Positions 13,957 to 21,041 of a stretch of DNA of 21,041 nucleotides are shown here, piece by piece. Source of the DNA: CAZIPZ01 sp964541075 (lineage in GTDB: Bacteria; Acidobacteriota; Terriglobia; 20CM-2-55-15); the NCBI GenBank assembly GCA_964541075.1, contig CAZIPZ010000050.1, positions 1 to 21,041 on the forward strand. Reading direction: 5' to 3'. How positions within the stretch are numbered: position 1 is the stretch's first letter; each line of letters starts with the position of its first letter. The notes beneath the pieces are model-generated. The model did not search any database, was not told the DNA's origin, and was given only the letters and a program-made list of their open reading frames with translations. The position numbers and the translations under genes are program-made.

Positions 13957-14464
13957 TCAGCAGGCCCAGGATGGACTTCGCATCCTGGATACGACCGTCA
14001 TCAATCATTCGCAATGCTTCCGCATTCGGGATGATGTCGACTTCAATCACTTCGTCTTCATCAGGATTGGTTTGCGTGCGAACGAGATCGGTAGCCTCAT
14101 AGAGGTGCATGAATTCTGTGGTGAATCCGGGAGTAGTCCAGAATCTACCGCGTTCCCTGATAGCGCTCGCGCGAAATCCCGTTTCTTCTTCGAGTTCCCG
14201 CATTGCGGCTTCTCGAGGGTCCTCGCCTTCTTTCAGGCCGCCCGCCGGGATCTCTAACAATTCAATTCCAGCCGCATGGCGGTACTGCCTGACCAGAATC
14301 ACTTCATTCGGATTCGGACGCGCTACGATGGAAACGGCCCCCGGATAGAGCACAATGTCGCGCGTAGTCTCCTGCCCTGAGGGTTCAATAATTCGATCCA
14401 CCCGAACCTTGAACACTTTGCCCTCGAAGACTGTCTTCTGATGGAGGACCTTCGCTTTGCTCAA
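13943..14464 (-). CDS. Nudix hydrolase, ADP-ribose pyrophosphatase-like
   Basis: The Nudix box GLKEGEDPREAAMRELEEETG is complete (G-x5-E-x7-RE-x2-EE-x-G), about residues 77-97, and gives a Mg2+-dependent hydrolase of nucleoside diphosphate derivatives. The N-terminal VFEGKVFKVRVDRI and the VILVRQYRHA before the box are typical of the NudF/ADP-ribose pyrophosphatase group. Length 173 aa fits. The start is TTG at 14464, overlapping the argD stop (TTGA), so translation is probably coupled; GGGGA lies about 10 nt upstream. An 11-bp tandem duplication surrounds the stop codon. The exact substrate is inferred from the subgroup, and the link to argD may be only positional. Confidence 0.9.
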   Translation of the reverse strand: MSKAKVLHQKTVFEGKVFKVRVDRIIEPSGQETTRDIVLYPGAVSIVARPNPNEVILVRQYRHAAGIELLEIPAGGLKEGEDPREAAMRELEEETGFRASAIRERGRFWTTPGFTTEFMHLYEATDLVRTQTNPDEDEVIEVDIIPNAEALRMIDDGRIQDAKSILGLLRILR

Positions 14465-15681
14465 GAATGTTTGTCCCCGGGAGAGACTTGCTGGCTTTCC
14501 AGAATCGGTTTCAGCGTTCGCATGAACTTATCGATTTGTTTTTCCGTAATGATGAACGGCGGCAGCATTCGCAATGTCGTCTCGTGTGTGCAGCTGATAA
14601 TGAATCCTTTTTCTACGAGCTGGCGGACGATGTCCTTTCCGGGAATTTTCAACTCAACGGCCAGCATCAGGCCCTCACCCCGGATATCCTGAACGACGGG
14701 GAGATCGCTCAGCTCTCTCAAGCGCTGCATGAAATAGCCGCCTACGCTCCCAACCCGTTCAAGCAGCCTCTCCTCCTCCAATACTTTGAAGTATTCAAGG
14801 CTGGCGCGGCAGGCCAGCGGCCCCCCGCCAAAGGTCGTGCCATGCTGCCCCACCTGAACCGCACCGGCCACTTTCTCGTTGAGTAGTATTGCTCCGAGAG
14901 GAATGCCCAGTCCCAAAGGCTTAGCGCTTGCGACCAAGTCCGGGAGCAGATGCTTGTCATCGACAGACGCGAACTTGTGGAACGCGAACCAGCGGCCGGT
15001 TCTTCCCAGCCCGCACTGGATCTCATCGGCAATGAGCAGCGCCCCGTGGCCTGCAGTCAGCTCTCTGGCTCGCCTATAAAAGGCTTCGGAAATAGGACGA
15101 ATTCCTCCCTCGCCTTGAATCGTTTCAATGATCACGGCGCAAACGTCTTCCGAAAACTTCCGATTCAGGTCGTCGACATCGTTGAACTGAACGAAATCGA
15201 AGCCGGGAACCAGGGGTTCGAACGGGTCCCTGTACTTCTGCTGTCCTGTCGCTGAAAGAGCTCCAAAGGTCCGTCCATGAAAGGATTGATCCAGAGCGAG
15301 AATGCGAAACCTCGGTTTCGAATACACTCTCGCGAATTTCAGGCACCCTTCAACAGATTCGGTCCCGCTGTTCGTAAAAAACGCACGATCCAGGCCTGAA
15401 AGTGAACAAAGCTTTTGCGCCAGTCTTCCCTGGTATTCATGATAGAGAAGGTTCGATACATGAAGCGGTTTCTTAATTTGCTTGCGAAGAACCTGCTTTA
15501 CTCGAGGATGGTTGTAACCGAGCGCGTTTACTCCAATGCCAGCCAACAGGTCCAGGTATCGTTTGTTAGACTTGTCGATAAGATAGGCGCCGCTGCCCCG
15601 GTCGATAAGAACCTCGTACCGTGCATAGGTTCCAAGGAGATGTTTCTTTTCCAGCTCCTTTACGGCTGCCAGTTGCGTCAT
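14461..15681 (-). CDS. argD: Acetylornithine / succinyldiaminopimelate aminotransferase (class III)
   Basis: Class III PLP aminotransferases of the ArgD type convert N-acetylglutamate semialdehyde to acetylornithine in arginine synthesis, and often act in lysine synthesis too. Features: YLDLLAGIGVNALGYNHP (42-59), FFTNSGTESVEG (101-112), SFHGRTFGALSATG, LLIADEIQCGLGRTG (Asp219), the PLP Lys254 in ASAKPLGLG and HGTTFGGGPLAC. Length 406 aa is normal. A related 4-aminobutyrate or other omega-aminotransferase cannot be excluded, but these blocks favour ArgD. ATG 15681 has AGGA 7 nt upstream, which is also part of TGCTAGGAT, a possible extended -10. Divergent from nnr with 60 bp between; cotranscribed with the Nudix gene. 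Confidence 0.9.
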   Translation of the reverse strand: MTQLAAVKELEKKHLLGTYARYEVLIDRGSGAYLIDKSNKRYLDLLAGIGVNALGYNHPRVKQVLRKQIKKPLHVSNLLYHEYQGRLAQKLCSLSGLDRAFFTNSGTESVEGCLKFARVYSKPRFRILALDQSFHGRTFGALSATGQQKYRDPFEPLVPGFDFVQFNDVDDLNRKFSEDVCAVIIETIQGEGGIRPISEAFYRRARELTAGHGALLIADEIQCGLGRTGRWFAFHKFASVDDKHLLPDLVASAKPLGLGIPLGAILLNEKVAGAVQVGQHGTTFGGGPLACRASLEYFKVLEEERLLERVGSVGGYFMQRLRELSDLPVVQDIRGEGLMLAVELKIPGKDIVRQLVEKGFIISCTHETTLRMLPPFIITEKQIDKFMRTLKPILESQQVSPGDKHS

Positions 15682-15687
15682 GTCGGA

Positions 15688-15696
15688 ATCCTAGCA
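15688..15696 (-). promoter_or_regulatory. Putative extended -10 of argD, or its ribosome site
   Basis: The minus strand reads TGCTAGGAT, 6 nt before ATG 15681. The hexamer TAGGAT with TGn fits an extended -10, but the AGGA inside it is also well placed as a Shine-Dalgarno sequence, so the two readings compete. Confidence 0.3.
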
Positions 15697-15741
15697 TAAT
15701 GAAGAGCTGGCATCGCTCCAACTTGGCATTGAGCGCCCATT

Positions 15742-17241
15742 ATGAAGATCCTTACTCCTGAGCAAATGCGCGAGGTTGATCGTCTCACGACGGAAGCGTA
15801 CGGAATTCCGAGCATCATTCTGATGGAGAACGCCGGCATGCGAGTCGTGGAGATCATGACAGCTCGCTTCGAAAAATTGCTTGAGCTTGAAATCGTTATC
15901 CTGTGCGGAAAGGGCAATAACGGCGGGGACGGTCTTGTGATTGCGCGGCAGCTGGTGAATCGAGGGTGCTTTCCGCTGACCTTTCTGTTCGCCGGCGAGG
16001 ACGAACTGAGCGGCGACACGAAGACGAACCTGACTATGCTCAAGGCCATCGGCTATCCCCCAACCGTGGTGAGGAACGAGGCGGAGTGGGAGATCGAGAA
16101 ATCGTCGCTAGTTGGGGCGGATGTGGTTGTGGATTCATTGCTTGGAACCGGAGCGAAGACGCCGGTCCGGGGTCTTTACCAGGCCGTGGTTGAGAGCCTG
16201 GTCGAAGAAGCTGGTTGTGCAACTATTCTTTCGGTGGACGTTCCCACGCCTGGCGTCGAGGCCGACTTGACGGTGACGTTTTCCGCGCCCAAGCCGTCGC
16301 TGATTTTTCCTCCGGATTGTGCGGCGGCAGGCGAAGTGATCGTCGTCGAAATCGGGAATCCTTCACAGCTTCTGAGGTCGGACAAGTTCAAACTGAACCT
16401 CATCGAAGCTTCAGTTCCTCCGTCAAGGCAGAAAGAGTCGCACAAAGGTGTCTTTGGAAACGTTCTCGTCGTTGGAGGCTCTCGTGGAAAGAGCGGGGCC
16501 GCCGCAATGGTCGGCCAGGCTGCCTTACGCGCAGGCGCCGGACTGGTGACCGTCGCGGCTCCGGCAAGCGTACTTCCGGTCATCGCATCCTCCATGCCCG
16601 AACTCATGACTGAACCCCTGGAAGAAACGGCTGAGGGCTTTGCGGCCAACACCTCAATATCCGCTTTGCTGGAGGGGAAAACAGTTCTGGCGCTCGGACC
16701 AGGTCTTACAACATTCGCCGAAACCACAGCGTTTGTCCGGAGTGTGGCAAAGGATGCGAAATCGCTTTTGGTGATCGACGCCGATGGTTTGAACGCATTT
16801 GCCGGTCATGATTCTGAGCTGCCTGCAGGTTGTATTATTACGCCTCATGCAGGCGAGATGGCGCGTCTGATTGGTAAGGACGTCGGCTATGTGACCGCCA
16901 ACCGAATTGAAGTGGCGCAGGTCTTCGCAGAGAGTCATCAGTTGTATGTCGTGCTCAAAGGCTTTCGAACGTTGGTCGCGACGCCGGATGGCGCCATTCA
17001 TGTGAATCCAACTGGAAATCCTGGTATGGCTACGGCCGGCTGCGGCGATGTCCTGACCGGAATCATCGCCGGCATTCTCGGGCAGGAGGATCTAGGCGCC
17101 TTCATCGAGCGTCTGAATCTGGCTGTCTATCTGCATGGACTGTCTGGCGACCTCGCCGCCGAAGAACTTGGTGAGGAGTCCATGGTGGCCACTGACCTGC
17201 TTCGATTCTTACCAAAGGCATGGCTACAACTGAGGAATTAG
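15742..17241 (+). CDS. nnr: Bifunctional NAD(P)H-hydrate repair enzyme (epimerase + dehydratase)
   Basis: Nnr repairs damaged NADHX/NADPHX. The N-terminal YjeF_N domain (about 1-215) interconverts the R and S forms; the C-terminal carbohydrate-kinase-like domain (about 225-499) removes water using ADP or ATP. Visible blocks: MKILTPEQMREVDRLT, SIILMENAGMRVVE, GKGNNGGDGLVIARQL and FSAPKPSLIFPP in the first domain; VLVVGGSRGKSGAAAM, LALGPGL and TAGCGDVLTGIIAG (431-444, catalytic-type Asp436) in the second. The loop after the first-domain motif VDVP (Asp166) is shorter than usual, lacking an SGLDxxxG-like segment. Length 499 aa is normal. No good ribosome site before ATG 15742. It overlaps tsaE by 22 bp, and the same nnr-tsaE order occurs in E. 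coli. Confidence 0.95.
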   Translation: MKILTPEQMREVDRLTTEAYGIPSIILMENAGMRVVEIMTARFEKLLELEIVILCGKGNNGGDGLVIARQLVNRGCFPLTFLFAGEDELSGDTKTNLTMLKAIGYPPTVVRNEAEWEIEKSSLVGADVVVDSLLGTGAKTPVRGLYQAVVESLVEEAGCATILSVDVPTPGVEADLTVTFSAPKPSLIFPPDCAAAGEVIVVEIGNPSQLLRSDKFKLNLIEASVPPSRQKESHKGVFGNVLVVGGSRGKSGAAAMVGQAALRAGAGLVTVAAPASVLPVIASSMPELMTEPLEETAEGFAANTSISALLEGKTVLALGPGLTTFAETTAFVRSVAKDAKSLLVIDADGLNAFAGHDSELPAGCIITPHAGEMARLIGKDVGYVTANRIEVAQVFAESHQLYVVLKGFRTLVATPDGAIHVNPTGNPGMATAGCGDVLTGIIAGILGQEDLGAFIERLNLAVYLHGLSGDLAAEELGEESMVATDLLRFLPKAWLQLRN

Positions 17242-17648
17242 TCTCTCAATCGGAACTTGAGACGTATCACTTCGCGAAGAATCTGGCGTCAGGAATGAAG
17301 ATTCCCGCGCACATTCTCCTGCACGGCGATCTGGGGGCAGGCAAGACGCTGTTCACCAAAGGGCTGGCTGATGGTTTTGGCGTTTCAGATGTGAATGAAG
17401 TATCGAGTCCCACTTTTACGCTGATCAATCAGTATTCCGGACGTGTCAGGATTTATCACATTGACTTGTATCGTATTGAAACAGGCGCGCTCACAGGTCT
17501 GGGCCTCGAAGAAATCTTTGATGAGCCCAATGCTGCGGTCATCGTGGAATGGGCGGAGCGTCTCGGCCGTTTCGAAACGCCAGGCGCGGCGAGGGTATTT
17601 CTCTCCTACGTGAATGACCATTCTCGTAAAATAAGACTATGTTATTAG
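17220..17648 (+). CDS. tsaE: tRNA threonylcarbamoyladenosine biosynthesis ATPase TsaE
   Basis: TsaE is the ATPase that supports TsaB and TsaD in making t6A at position 37 of ANN-decoding tRNAs. Seen here: Walker A HGDLGAGKT with Lys42, SSPTFTLINQY (switch-like segment), YHIDLYRIE and VIVEWAERL, in the family order. The 142-aa length is normal. ATG 17220 lies inside the nnr 3' end (22-bp overlap) with only a weak AAAGG nearby, so it probably relies on coupling to nnr translation. Its own end overlaps the M16 peptidase start by 10 bp. TsaB and TsaD are not in the window. Confidence 0.95.
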   Translation: MATTEELVSQSELETYHFAKNLASGMKIPAHILLHGDLGAGKTLFTKGLADGFGVSDVNEVSSPTFTLINQYSGRVRIYHIDLYRIETGALTGLGLEEIFDEPNAAVIVEWAERLGRFETPGAARVFLSYVNDHSRKIRLCY

Positions 17649-20356
17649 CACTAATGCTTCTTTTTCAGCTGTATCCCACGGTGCGGATACCGGAGCCGGA
17701 GGTCATGGCGAAGATCGAGGGTCCTTATTTCTTTCGTGAAGACGTCGGACAGACAACGAAGGTCATCCTCAAGAACGGCCTCACGGTCATTCTGCGCGAA
17801 CAGGAAGCAGTGCCTCTGACCAGCATTACGACTTTCGTAAAGGCCGGCTACTTTGACGAGACGGACAGCATTTCCGGGATATCCCACGTTATTGAACACA
17901 TGTTCTTCAAAGGCACCACAAGGAGGCCGGTGGGCGCGATTGCTCGTGAAACTCAGGCGCTCGGCGGCTATCTGAACGCGTATACCTACTACGATCGAAC
18001 CGTGTACCGGACGGTTGTCCCGGCGGAAAACGCCTTCAAGGCGCTCGATATTCAGGCCGATGCGTTGTGGAATTCGACCTACGATGCAAGTGAACTGAAG
18101 CGGGAAATCGAGGTCGTCCTTCAGGAGAACAATCGCAAGCTCGATAATCCTTCCGCTCTGACTTCTGAAAAGCTTTATGCGACGGCATTTCAGGCTCATC
18201 GCATGAAGCGCTGGCGGATTGGAACCCCGGAAGGACTAAGAGCTCTCACGCGTGACGATCTTGTCTCCTACGTCACTAAACACTATGGACCTGACAACAT
18301 CATTCTCGCTGTTGTCGGTCGTATGGATCGCGAAGCCATGATCGAGGAGATCGCTAAACTCTATGGCGGCGCCGAACCGAAGAACCTTCAACGTGATTTT
18401 TCACCCGAAGAACCCGCTCAAACAGGACTCCGATATGGGTGGCAGAACGGGCCCATCGAGCAGATCCACGTTGCATTGGGCTATCACGGCCCGAGCCTGT
18501 TTTCGGCTGACGCGTGGACAATGGAAGTGCTGGCCGCAATTCTCAGTCAAGGGCGCGCGTCTATCCTGAACGAATTCGTCCGCGACGAGAAGGGCCTGAT
18601 CACGAACGGGTCGGCTTCATTTCATGGTTTCAAAGACCTTGGATATTTCGAGATCAATGTTGAAACCAGCGTCCCCGGCGAGGCCCAGATTGGGGTGCTG
18701 GCGGAAATCGAGAATATCAAGAGATGGGGCGTGACCAAGGAAGCTTTGGCGCGAGCGAAAACTCTTATTGCGCAAAGCCACTTCCATCAGCTCGAAACCG
18801 TCGATGGAGTGGCAGAAGATCTCGCATTTTTCGAGTCCCTCGGAGATTGGAAAAAGGCCGGCGTCTATCTTGCCGAGATCCAAAAAACGACCGCCGAAGA
18901 CGTCGTCCGTGTAGCGCGCACGTATTTGACGTTCGAGAATCTCAGTGTATTTGAGTACCTTCCTCAGTCTATCGGACGACAACTCGCCGATGCGGAGTAC
19001 ACCCAGTCGGTTCTGCAGAGGGTTGCAGGCGCAACTGAACAGAGGTCGGTTCAAGAATTGCCTGTCGTCACCGACATTCCTGTTATCAATGAAGCCGTAA
19101 CCCACGATCTGATCAAGCCGATTCAGAAACGGTCTATTCTTCGCGGACCGGAGGTTTATGTTCTTGAAGATCATCGGCTTCCATTGATTTCCTTCGGAAT
19201 CTTCTATCCGGGAGGCCGCCTCTACGAGTCGGCGAAGACGACCGGCATCACCGAACTTATGTTGAGATCCGCGTTGCGCGGAACGCAGCGCTTCAATTCA
19301 TCGGATATCGCTCGGCGATTGGAAAATTCCGGCGCCCGGATACAGGTCGTGAATGAGCAGGATTTCTTCGGATATGTGCTCAGTGGTATTCGCGGCAGGA
19401 TGGAGGAGCCTCTGGATGTCCTGATGGACGTGCTGCAGCAGCCATCGTTTCAGGAAGACGAGGTCGAGCGAGAGAAGGTTCTGCAGGTTGCCCGCATCAA
19501 GAAGTTGCGCGAGAACAACTTCGCCTATCCCGTACAACTCTTCATGCAAACGGTTTTTGGAGAGCATTCCTATGCGCGGCCGTCCGTAGGGACAGAAGCA
19601 TCACTGCAGAGCTTGAAACGTGACGATCTCGAACAGTGGTTCAAGACAAACCAGCGTCCACTGGTTCCGTTGATTGTCATCGTGGGAGATACTCAAGGCA
19701 CCGGCCTCGTTGCGTCAATTGCGGATAGGCTGACAAACGAAGACCTACATCAACGCGATATTCTTTCTCTGCCGGCCCCCGAGCCAAAACCCGAGAGGAA
19801 GGAAGCCATCGAAAAGGTCCAGCGACGTCAGACCGCACTCGTGTACGGATTCCCGAGCGTCAACCGTTCCGCTCCGGAGCGATATCCCCTGATCCTTTTG
19901 AGAAATATCGTTTCGGGCCTCGGAGGTCGCTTCTTTGACGCGATTCGCGAAAAACAGGGGCTTGCGTATACGGTGAATACAGGCGCCGCATTCTTTGCCA
20001 AGGCCGGCGCAATCTACACCTACACCGCGTTCTCACCGGAAAAGGAAAGTGAAGTCCGAAAGTCCCTCGAAGGGGAGATTGAACGGCTTCGCAAAGACGG
20101 CGTTACGCGCGACGAAGTGGAAAAAGCTGCGGCATACTCCATTGGCGAACATGAAATTGGGCTGCAGACGCGAACGGGCACGGTATTGGAATATGCTCGA
20201 GCCATTTATGCCGGCGCTGGCCCCGAAAGCGTTAAAAATTACAGCCAACTGATTCGCAACGTAACCCCTGAGCAAGTAAAGACGGTCGTCGGGCTCTACC
20301 TGGATCCCCAAAGTTCCCGCATCCTCGTTGTACGCGGCGGCGATAAGCCCAATTGA
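17639..20356 (+). CDS. M16-family zinc metallopeptidase, two-domain, probably exported
   Basis: The 905-aa protein is two M16 halves in tandem. The first half has the inverted zinc motif HVIEH (His83, Glu86, His87) and a third ligand Glu163 in VVLQENN, spaced 76 residues from His87, so it should be active. The second half, from about residue 500 (LPLISFGIFYPGG), lacks HxxEH: the matching place reads GITELMLRS, as in the inactive clamshell halves of this family. A further conserved block is FDAIREKQGLAYTVN. The N-terminus MLLALMLLFQLYPTV is hydrophobic but lacks the usual basic start, so export is likely but not certain. ATG 17639 overlaps tsaE by 10 bp; ATG 17654 is an alternative. Substrates are probably peptides; specificity is unknown. 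Confidence 0.93.
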   Translation: MLLALMLLFQLYPTVRIPEPEVMAKIEGPYFFREDVGQTTKVILKNGLTVILREQEAVPLTSITTFVKAGYFDETDSISGISHVIEHMFFKGTTRRPVGAIARETQALGGYLNAYTYYDRTVYRTVVPAENAFKALDIQADALWNSTYDASELKREIEVVLQENNRKLDNPSALTSEKLYATAFQAHRMKRWRIGTPEGLRALTRDDLVSYVTKHYGPDNIILAVVGRMDREAMIEEIAKLYGGAEPKNLQRDFSPEEPAQTGLRYGWQNGPIEQIHVALGYHGPSLFSADAWTMEVLAAILSQGRASILNEFVRDEKGLITNGSASFHGFKDLGYFEINVETSVPGEAQIGVLAEIENIKRWGVTKEALARAKTLIAQSHFHQLETVDGVAEDLAFFESLGDWKKAGVYLAEIQKTTAEDVVRVARTYLTFENLSVFEYLPQSIGRQLADAEYTQSVLQRVAGATEQRSVQELPVVTDIPVINEAVTHDLIKPIQKRSILRGPEVYVLEDHRLPLISFGIFYPGGRLYESAKTTGITELMLRSALRGTQRFNSSDIARRLENSGARIQVVNEQDFFGYVLSGIRGRMEEPLDVLMDVLQQPSFQEDEVEREKVLQVARIKKLRENNFAYPVQLFMQTVFGEHSYARPSVGTEASLQSLKRDDLEQWFKTNQRPLVPLIVIVGDTQGTGLVASIADRLTNEDLHQRDILSLPAPEPKPERKEAIEKVQRRQTALVYGFPSVNRSAPERYPLILLRNIVSGLGGRFFDAIREKQGLAYTVNTGAAFFAKAGAIYTYTAFSPEKESEVRKSLEGEIERLRKDGVTRDEVEKAAAYSIGEHEIGLQTRTGTVLEYARAIYAGAGPESVKNYSQLIRNVTPEQVKTVVGLYLDPQSSRILVVRGGDKPN

Positions 20357-20397
20357 AAGGTGGGACCGCCGTCGCTTTCCGGTCAGACATAGATCCG

Positions 20398-20409
20398 GGA
20401 CGGCCGTCC
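20398..20409. repeat. Perfect 12-bp palindrome
   Basis: GGACGGCCGTCC is self-complementary. It lies 42 bp after the M16 stop and is too compact to form a normal hairpin loop; a dimeric protein site is possible. Confidence 0.35.
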
Positions 20410-20476
20410 TCTGGCGAGACCGTCTCCACGACTTAAAAAAAACTGCAGCCAATGTTCTTAAAATGAAAGGGAACTC

Positions 20477-20499
20477 AGCTGGCAGGAAAACCAGCTTTT
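20477..20499 (+). terminator. Possible intrinsic terminator after the M16 gene
   Basis: AGCTGG (20477-20482) pairs with CCAGCT (20491-20496) around an 8-nt loop and is followed by TTT (20497-20499). The stem is short and the T-run brief, and it sits 120 bp after the stop codon, so the call is weak. Confidence 0.3.
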
Positions 20500-20732
20500 G
20501 AAAACTTCAAGGGTCTGTTCAAAAAACTATGACCAGCCCCCCAGAAAACAATCTAGGCTTTGAAAAGTCACGCGATCGTGTTCAAGCCGCGAAACGAAGT
20601 TTCGAAAATGGCGCACTCTGTTTGAATGTTGGCAAGACCAACTGTTGAAACCGGAAGCAAATTCTCTGGTCCATAAAACCGAGTTTGCAAAACAGAAACC
20701 GGACTCTTGGAGAGATAAGACGAACTTTCAAA
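20496..20732. repeat. Helically phased array of TT(C/G)AA-type palindromic cores
   Basis: Core centres: 20500 (TTTTGAAAA), 20520 (TTCAA plus A-run), 20562 (TTTGAAAA), 20583 (TTCAA), 20603.5 (TTTCGAAAA), 20624 (TTTGAA), 20647 (TTGAAA), 20687.5 (TTTGCAAAA) and 20729 (TTTCAAA). From the first, offsets divided by 20.8 give 0, 0.96, 2.98, 3.99, 4.98, 5.96, 7.07, 9.01 and 11.01. Intervening sequence is not conserved. One further TTCAA, at 20508, is off the grid. Meaning unknown: protein array, curved DNA or eroded tandem repeat. Confidence 0.45.
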
Positions 20733-20774
20733 CAGGATAAACTTCTGTCGGCGGGATGGAATACGGCGTCGGAT

Positions 20775-21041
20775 CTATTGTTTTCTTATTTCAATCTTGC
20801 CAAGCGAAGTATGCAACTTCATTCTGTTGCCGCCGCCGTTCAGAATTGTCTCTGATCGCAGAGTTGCGAGGAATCTTGAGGGCGCCAAAGCCTGAGCACG
20901 GTTCCCACTCGCCGATTTTGCCGGAAAATCCGAAAAAATGCGTTGTGCTTCAAAGGCTGGTCTTTCGACCGCCGCCTCGACGGTTGCTTTGACGCGTTGA
21001 GGAAGATAAATCAGCACATCGCCAATACCGGCCTGCAGGTC
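20775..21041 (-). CDS. DUF4097-like protein, C-terminal part only (runs off right edge)
   Basis: The minus strand is open from the right edge to a TAG at 20775, giving the last 88 residues. The sequence AGIGDVLIYLPQRVKATVEA, then RIFSDFP, then LNGGGNRMKLHTSLGKIEIR has the repeating beta-strand pattern of DUF4097/adhesin-like beta-helix proteins: GDVxxYLP, a DFP turn, and a final LNGGG-xxxLxTxxGxIxIR. The usual role of such proteins is unknown; many have a signal peptide and sit at the envelope, but the N-terminus is outside the window. A GTG inside (21017) is an internal Val, not the start. The opposite-strand frame at 20756-20992 has no such pattern and is a shadow. Confidence 0.72.
   Translation of the reverse strand, partial: DLQAGIGDVLIYLPQRVKATVEAAVERPAFEAQRIFSDFPAKSASGNRAQALAPSRFLATLRSETILNGGGNRMKLHTSLGKIEIRKQ

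Larger units (their letters stand above)
20357..20774. other. 418-bp gene-free convergent region, AT-richer than its surroundings
   Basis: This stretch lies between the 3' ends of the M16 gene and the DUF4097-like gene. I find no coding frame with a ribosome site or recognisable product. It holds a 12-bp perfect palindrome GGACGGCCGTCC (20398-20409), a run of eight A (20436-20443), a possible terminator hairpin (20477-20499) and an array of TT(C/G)AA-type cores on a roughly 20.8-bp grid (20496-20732). Confidence 0.6.

Noticed and set aside
13967..13987. A 7-bp hairpin CAGGATG/CATCCTG near the 3' end of the Nudix gene as terminator
   Set aside because: It lies inside the coding region before the stop and has no T-run on either strand.
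9202..15738. A shared 16-bp string TTGGCATnnAGCGCCC upstream of the GT9 gene (9202-9217) and nnr (15723-15738)
   Set aside because: 14 of 16 matches between two sites is expected by chance many times in a 21-kb window, and no third copy was seen.
15699..15761. A 20-codon upstream frame (MKSWHRSNLALSAHYEDPYS) overlapping the nnr start, as a leader peptide
   Set aside because: No ribosome site and no run of regulatory codons or terminator hairpin; short frames like this are common by chance.
20590..20604. CGAAAC-GAA-GTTTCG as a hairpin or terminator
   Set aside because: A 3-nt loop and 6-bp AT-rich stem with no T-run; it is better read as part of the phased TT(C/G)AA series.
20756..20992. A 78-codon plus-strand frame near the right edge
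   Set aside because: The minus strand there shows the DUF4097-like pattern continuous to the window edge, while this frame has no motif or ribosome site.
1..21041. A defence island, mobile element, CRISPR array or natural-product cluster
   Set aside because: No transposase, integrase, direct-repeat array, toxin, restriction gene or large synthase is present; nearly all genes belong to known housekeeping or envelope families.

Overview
The window looks like a core-genome segment of a free-living, Gram-negative-type bacterium with moderately high GC. It contains an RlpA lipoprotein, a heptosyltransferase-like GT9 enzyme, an M16 peptidase and EPSP synthase. The gene set (COG1839 adenosine-specific kinase, CarD-type regulator, STAS/anti-sigma pair, divergent PlsY, DUF4097-like protein) fits Acidobacteriota or a neighbouring phylum best. 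That assignment is inference from gene content, not a placement. I see no insertion sequences, phage genes, tRNAs, rRNAs, CRISPR arrays or recognisable defence genes.

Layout. 1-186 (-): start of a membrane protein that runs off the left edge. 395-1048 (+): rlpA. 1041-2913 (-): operon of a 55-aa membrane protein, a rhomboid protease and a TIGR01212-type radical SAM protein; the 55-aa gene is easily missed. 2984-4056 (+): adenosine-specific kinase overlapping a PlsY-like acyltransferase by 4 bp, followed by a patatin-like lipase (4156-5166). 5163-5968 (-): anti-sigma kinase and STAS antagonist. 6028-7320 (+): aroA. 7352-9140 (-): carD then a CorC/HlyC-type CBS membrane protein. 9254-12708 (+): GT9 glycosyltransferase, aromatic amino acid decarboxylase and M24 aminopeptidase, tightly packed. 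12696-15681 (-): argD and a Nudix hydrolase (4-bp overlap), then the DAHP synthase aroF. 15742-20356 (+): nnr, tsaE and a two-domain M16 peptidase, with both junctions overlapping. 20357-20774: 418 bp without a gene. 20775-21041 (-): C-terminal end of a DUF4097-like protein.

Functions. Several genes serve primary metabolism: aroF and aroA are the first and sixth steps of the shikimate pathway, argD belongs to arginine/lysine synthesis, and plsY to phospholipid synthesis. nnr repairs hydrated NAD(P)H and tsaE makes t6A on tRNA; these two are adjacent in E. coli as well. rlpA, rhomboid, CorC, GT9 and M16 act at the envelope. The STAS/anti-sigma pair implies a partner-switching circuit whose sigma factor and phosphatase lie elsewhere.

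Most unusual signals. (1) In the 418-bp gap, nine TT(C/G)AA-type cores fall on a grid of about 20.8 bp, two helical turns. (2) At five operon heads (rlpA, anti-sigma, aroA, aroF, argD) an extended -10-like TGnTA element lies 6-8 nt before the start codon, mostly without a Shine-Dalgarno sequence; this suggests leaderless mRNAs. (3) The epimerase half of Nnr lacks the usual loop after its VD(I/V)P motif. I found no convincing new multi-gene system; the phased array is the best candidate for something undescribed.
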